This document shows, piece after piece, positions 58,830 to 64,000 of a stretch of 64,000 nucleotides of DNA. Both the position numbers and the translations under genes were made by a program. The stretch spans positions 60,448,889-60,512,888 of the forward strand of contig CM049315.1 of the NCBI GenBank assembly GCA_026874595.1, written 5' to 3'. Each line of letters opens with the position of its first letter. Positions within the stretch are counted from its first letter, which is position 1. The DNA comes from Sipunculus nudus. Taxonomy: Eukaryota; Annelida; Sipuncula; Golfingiida; Sipunculidae. Below the pieces are notes generated by a model. It was not told the DNA's origin. It saw only the letters and a list, made by a program, of their open reading frames with translations, and ran no database searches.

Positions 58830-60870
58830 AACTTATCACAAGAAGTGCCTTTCTTGGTTTAAGCATCAGCTATGAGTGATTTTGAGCAATCTTTTCCTGC
58901 AAAGCCATCAACATGCATGAAGAACATACCCTGCAGCTTTCCATCTTCATACCATCTGAACAGAGACTCATCTAGCTTAGACGGTTTTCACTGACTGTTT
59001 TGAATTCCTCTTTGACTCTAAAGAACCAATTTCTTGCAGCATTTTCTAGCCCATACACAGCTTTCTTTAGTTTCCATTTGTAACCATCTACTCTGGCTTC
59101 TGAGGGTGGCATCAAGAAAACATCTCTATCCATCTCTCTTCCTTGCAGAAACAGCTGCTTTGATAACGATTTTCTGCTACAGCAAAGAAAACTCTCAATG
59201 TTGATTTGACAGCAGTAGGTGAATGAGACTGAATGTTCTCATCTTCCTTAAAACTTCTAACAACAAGTCTAGCTTTGCTACGTTTTCTGATACCTTGAAA
59301 CACTTTTTCAGTTATAACCAATTTTGTTGACAATGTCTTTTGAACTCTGTCTTCTACCTCCTCATATACACCAAAATTCTTCCAATTTTGCAATTCTTTA
59401 TATTTAGCTTCTACAACCTATGGCTCTAAATGCCACATGTCCTTCTTCTTCACTACTTTCACTAAGATTATCTTGATCAGACATGATTTCAAATTCAACT
59501 TTCCTTATATCAAAACCAATTTTTTTTTATTCACCTCATTCTAAATGTTAAACCAATATTTGTTCTTTCCAGTGGCTTTTCCTCCTTTCCAAAGAACAAG
59601 GGTTTATGTCCATTCCTCCCCATGAAGTCTGTATCTAGTTTTATCTCCTCTGTGAGGAATATCTTTTAACCAAGAAGGTTTTGCAGCAGTTATATTTTTT
59701 TTCTTATGGGCACATCCTTTTCAGATTCCTGATTATCTTGTTCATGTGACACCTGATGCTCACCAATGAAATGCTTCAGATCTCTCCATAGACTGAGTTT
59801 CAAGTTCTTTTGTTGATTCTTTTTGTTGTTCTCCAGTAAGAATCTAGGCTGTGACAGCATCTTTATCAATACAGAGTATATTTTGAGGTTTTTGTTTGAC
59901 AGTTTCGTCAGAGTGTGTGTATTCTTGGCCAACTTGTACCAGTCTACATGTAGAAACCCTAACCAACTGATTTCCATGCCAAATGAACACAATCTTATTT
60001 TCTTGGCCCATCACTTTCCCTGAACCTCGCCATCTGTTGCTGTCATCTCTCTTGTAATATACTCCATCTCCTGGACCAAAAATCTCTTCTGCTGCCCTGA
60101 CTGGATGTTTCAGAGCTTTTTTTTATTCTGTTTGAAGCTTTAGTTTTGATATATGTTTTTCTGGCAGCATGAATTGCATTCAGATGTTTACCTACTTTTT
60201 CAATCATTGCCCAGGCAATTTATTTGTCATGACAGAGAGCATATTGGGATTTTGTCCAAACACTAGCTGGTAAGGAGAACATCCATTACAGTTGAGCATG
60301 GAATTATTGACATTAACTGCCCATGCATGTGCATCTCAGCATCAAGTGTACTATCTTCTTCTAATATTTTACATACAGCAGCATCAGTAACTGCATGGTT
60401 TCTCACAAATGCCATTTGACCAAGATGACTCAGCTCCTGTTGTGCAAATTTCCACACAGAACTGTTCTGCCATCTCTCTGTATGTATTGTTACAAAATTC
60501 ACCTCCGTTGTCCACAAAAAACTTCTCTGGAACTCCAAGACCAGAGGTAATCCACATCAATATAACATTATCAACAATCACATTTGGCAACTTTCTTTTG
60601 ATCACTTTAGCCAAGCTTAATCTTGTATGCAGATCTATCAGATGTAGAAAGTAAATCCCTGGCTTGAATTGCTCCAAATCCATTTAATAAAACCAGGTTG
60701 CTAATGGCAGGCATACAACAGGTCTAGCAGGAGTCTTTTTGTACTACTTTCATGTATTACAGTTTTCAGATATGTTCTTTACCATACTTCAATTTCCCTA
60801 TCCAGTACTTCAGCATCTCTGCTCATCAGTGCTCTCAAAACTTTAGCTGAAGGATGCACAAATTGCCTGT
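58830..60870 (-). pseudogene. Decayed copia-like pol (integrase then reverse transcriptase)
   Basis: Read on the minus strand, 60870-60750 has a HRQFVHPSAKVL-like zinc-binding start. 60683-60384 has an integrase core with LIDLHTRLSLAKVIK, VDNGGEFCNN and TTGAESSWSNGICE, and the frame then shifts to the LVFGQNP-type region near 60260. 59393-59112 reads NWKNFGVYEEVEDRV, SKARLVVRSFKEDENIQS and PTAVKSTLRVFFAVAENR, the start of a copia-type reverse transcriptase. Integrase before reverse transcriptase is the Ty1/copia order. Many stops and frameshifts; no gag, protease, RNase H or LTR was recognised. Dead copy, antisense to the SH3D19-like gene. Confidence 0.8.
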
Positions 60871-60874
60871 GGAG

Positions 60875-62065
60875 TTTTTAGTGAACCTGTGAGCTTATGC
60901 GAAGGTGTAGCGCCGTCCGGCGTCCGTTGTCTGTACGTTAACCTATACTATCTTGAAAACAGCAAGATTTAGCATCACAAAATTTTATGCAAAAAATTAG
61001 TCATCTAAAAACTCTATCGGATTTGCTTATTTTTTGGCTAATTGCATTTTCTTAGATTTTATAGGGAAAAAGCTAAAAAAGCTTCAAAAATCTTCTTCTC
61101 CGAAACTGTTCAGCCAAATTGTCCAATATTTCACAGAAATGATTTCTGGAACAATCTCTCTCAAGTTCGTTCGATTGGTTAAGTTCGTTGATTTTTGGCC
61201 GATTTACAGGAAGTTGAACTTAGTCATCTGTCCAAAAAAGCATACAAAAACTACAGTCTCAGAATTAGCTGGAGCTGTCATCACCAAATTTTATGCCAGT
61301 GTTGGTCACATGAGTCATATCTGAAATTGAGGTATTGGTGGCGCCACCTGCATCGGCCTTTTTTGTATGGGGTCATCAGTGCTCGTATCATACTGACTGC
61401 TTCAAAAAACTTCTTCTCTGAAACCATATGGCCAAATTGTTTAATATCGCACAGAAATGATCCTAGGGTAGTGCTTTCTGAAGTTTGTTCAAATGGTCTC
61501 AGTTCAGTGACTTTTGGCTGAGTTATGGGAAGCTGAATTTAGTCATATGCCATAACAGCCCATTTTAGCTCAGTGGCTACAAAGAACTTCTTCTCAAAAA
61601 CCACTTGGCCAAATTCTTAAATCTCACACATTAATTATCCATAGATGTTGATAATTCAAGTTTGTTTAAATGGTTTTAGTTCAGTAGTTTTTGGCGGAGT
61701 TATGGGAAGCTTAACTTAGGTATTTTGCTGTATTTTCCCATATGAGTTGTAAACCTGCCAAACGTTTTTTGACTGACGCCACTGAGGCCAATTTGTAAAA
61801 TAGTTTACAGGTATAATCCCCTGAATAATTCTTATAATAATTGTCTTTTATGGTTCCATAGAATGAATTTTGGCTGAATTATAAAGATCGAATTGAGTCA
61901 TTTTATCATATATGTTAGCTGTGTGAATCAGATCCATCTAGCCTGGGACTAGTTTATCAGCATCCGTTACATCATGCCTCTAGACATTTAGATTTCAGGT
62001 AATCTATAGTTAATATTGACAAGAATTTTTTTAAAAGCTTTTAAAAAATGTAGATTTATGATTTT
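60875..62065 (+). mobile_element. Family D element, copy 3 (3' truncated)
   Basis: It starts TTTTTAGTGAACCTGTGAGC immediately after the copia-like remnant. It has the GCGCCGTCCGGCGTCCG stretch and GGTGGCGCCACC at 61337. It aligns with copy 2 to about 62065, where the similarity stops. Confidence 0.75.
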
Positions 62066-62248
62066 AGTTATTCCTCATGCCAGGCAATGTTTACAATCAC
62101 AGGTATACAGCTCTCTATGGGTATATAAAGACGGCTGTACATGGATAATAAATAATTGGTATCCATAATCAACTTTATTCAAGATTTTGCCATCAATGAG
62201 ATGTATCTGTATTATAATTTTGCATTCAATATGCATCTGTAGTAATTT
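62066..62248 (+). other. Spacer between family D copies
   Basis: Unique-looking A+T-rich sequence, no feature recognised. Confidence 0.4.
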
Positions 62249-64000
62249 ATAGTGAACTTGTGAGATAATGCAATGGTTTGGCATTGTCTGTCGTCGTCGT
62301 TAACCCATACTATTTCGTAAACAACTTGAGCTAGTATGAAATTTAATGCAAAAAATTAGCAATCTAAAAAAATCTGCATTTCTTAGATTTTATAGAGAAA
62401 AAGCTAAAATAACCTTTAAAAATCTTCTCCGATGAAACAGTCAAGCCAAATTGTTCAATATTTCACAGAAATAATCTTTCATACCATGTCTCTCAATTTG
62501 TTCAAATGGTTCAAGTTCGGTGAATTTTGGCTGAGTTACAGGAAGTTAAACTTAGCTAACTGTCCAAAAATGCATACTAAAATGACAATCTCAGAAACGG
62601 CCAGAGCTATCATCACCAAATTTTATGCCAGTGTTGGTCCCATGAGTCTCATATGAAATTCAGGTATTGGTGGCACCACCTGCATTGACCTTTTTTTGTA
62701 GGGGGTCATTGGTCATCTGTACATTAACCCATAATTTCTCAGGAATAGCAGGAAAAAAATGATACAAAAATTATCCCAGAGGAAATCCCTCTCAAGTTTG
62801 TTCAAATGGTTTGCATTTGATGAATTTTAGTGGTGTTACATGAATTTGAACAGTCATTAGGCAAATTAAGCATACTGACATAGTAATCCTGGAACAACAG
62901 AAGCTAGCATTACCAAGTATTGTGCAAATGTTGGTTACATGACTCATAATTGAAGTTGCAGATTTTGTGTTGCCACTTACATTGACCTGTTTTTTATGGG
63001 CAAAAACTTCATAATTTAAGCCGCTTTCAGCTTAAAATGTTTATGATGAAACTGTCAAGTTGAATCGTTCAATTTTTCAAAAGTATTATCCTAGGACATG
63101 GTTCTTTCAATCATATCAGAAAAGCTTAAGTTGGTCTTATGGCCATTATTATGTCTATTTCAAACTTAGGACTGCAAAACTGTTCTTCTACAAAATTATT
63201 GTTTCAATTATAACTTCTGTAACATTGCACAAAAATTATTCTTAGGTGGCCTTTGTTCAAGTTTACATGAATGATTTTTGGCAGAATGATTGGACCTTCA
63301 ACAATGAAAGAACTGCATCTTTTATTATTTTAGATATTTTGATAAAAAGTTTATGAATATGTCAGCTTGAAAAAAAAGCATTTTAGCCAGATTCTTTCAG
63401 TATATGTAAACAGATTTACCAACAGACCAAGATTGTGTTTGTATCTTTAAATAGGTTGAGAAACTGCCAACTGTTTCAGATTTGGCAACAGATCAAGAGT
63501 TCATTCAGTGCAGCCAGATATAGGTCAAGAGTTCAGTCAGTGCAGCCAAGCACAAGGCAGGTGATCACCCCATGGGTGACATGTGAACACCTCATGGCCA
63601 CCATGTGATCACCTCATGGGTGTCATGCCCCTCAGGGCTGCATGTGGACTACCAACTGTGGCAGATTATGCAACAGGTCAAGAGTTCACTCAGTGCAGCC
63701 AGGTACAGGTCAAAAGTTCACTAAGTCCAGCCAGGTGCAGGTCATGAGTTCACTTAGTGCAGTAGCCTGAGCCAGCAAATTTGTCACAGTTCACTAGGGG
63801 CAAATGCCTTTCTCACGTAAGCCTGGTCAGCCCCATGCATTAGACTCAAGGTAAGTTTGATGTAATGGCCTGATATTTTGACCTGTCTATGTGTCTTTGA
63901 TGGCTTTCTCGTTCACAAGACAGGTGTTGCCACCTACAATGACTTTTGCACAGTGTATGTGCCTGCTTATTTCTACAAAGGGATTTGATATATCAGCCTG
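62249..64000 (+). mobile_element. Family D element, copy 4 (runs off the window)
   Basis: It starts ATAGTGAACTTGTGAGATAA and has GGTGGCACCACC at 62669. It then follows the same order of modules as copy 1, including CTCACTCAGTGCAGCC-type direct repeats at 63680-63760. Its expected AGGCCTGTAGGCCT end lies beyond the edge. Confidence 0.75.

Noticed and set aside
62075-62284. 69-codon minus-strand frame
   Set aside because: No motif, and it spans the edge of family D copy 4.

Overview
This is a metazoan nuclear window, most likely from a mollusc and probably a bivalve. The evidence is short exons with GT-AG splice sites and maintained codon phase, a calponin/Mp20-type muscle gene, a multi-SH3 adaptor gene, degenerate LINE and copia-like pol fragments, and abundant A+T-rich dispersed and tandem repeats. 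The assignment to bivalves rests on the look of the repeats and is inference.

Two protein-coding genes can be assembled exon by exon. (1) On the minus strand, 5184 down to 3000, lies the 5' coding part of a calponin/transgelin-like gene: four exons encode most of an N-terminal calponin-homology domain. It continues past the left edge. Its intron after exon 4 is a satellite array of about 50 copies at 53-59 bp. The array unit is derived from the last ~26 nt of exon 4 plus its 5' splice site, so the array is a train of duplicated splice donors. A TATA-containing candidate promoter near 14.65 kb could serve this gene. (2) On the plus strand, 19422 to beyond 56341, lies an SH3D19-like (EVE-1-like) adaptor gene. 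Eleven exons are proposed: a short first coding exon, proline-rich exons, a 1.6-kb disordered exon, and exons for two complete SH3 domains plus the start of a third. The last exons lie outside the window.

The remainder is mainly repeats. 5.2-19.3 kb holds a hairpin-headed transposon-like element, a 27-bp minisatellite, TC-rich and 25-bp arrays, and a 1.46-kb element with ~120-bp terminal inverted repeats and a 9-bp target duplication; it ends 120 bp before the SH3D19-like start codon. Intron 1 (16.7 kb) and the later introns hold several dispersed families, called A to E here. Families A, B, C and D share a design: a hairpin-forming end, a GTC/GCC-rich stretch in most, and copies of the 12-bp palindrome GGTGGCGCCACC or one-base variants. 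The last intron (56.3-64 kb) holds a decayed LINE reverse transcriptase, a decayed copia-like integrase/reverse transcriptase, and more family D.

A recurring theme is that tandem arrays sit directly against splice sites: the donor of calponin-like exon 4, the donors of SH3D19-like exons 2 and 4, and the acceptor of exon 8. No rRNA gene, intact tRNA gene or CRISPR array was seen.
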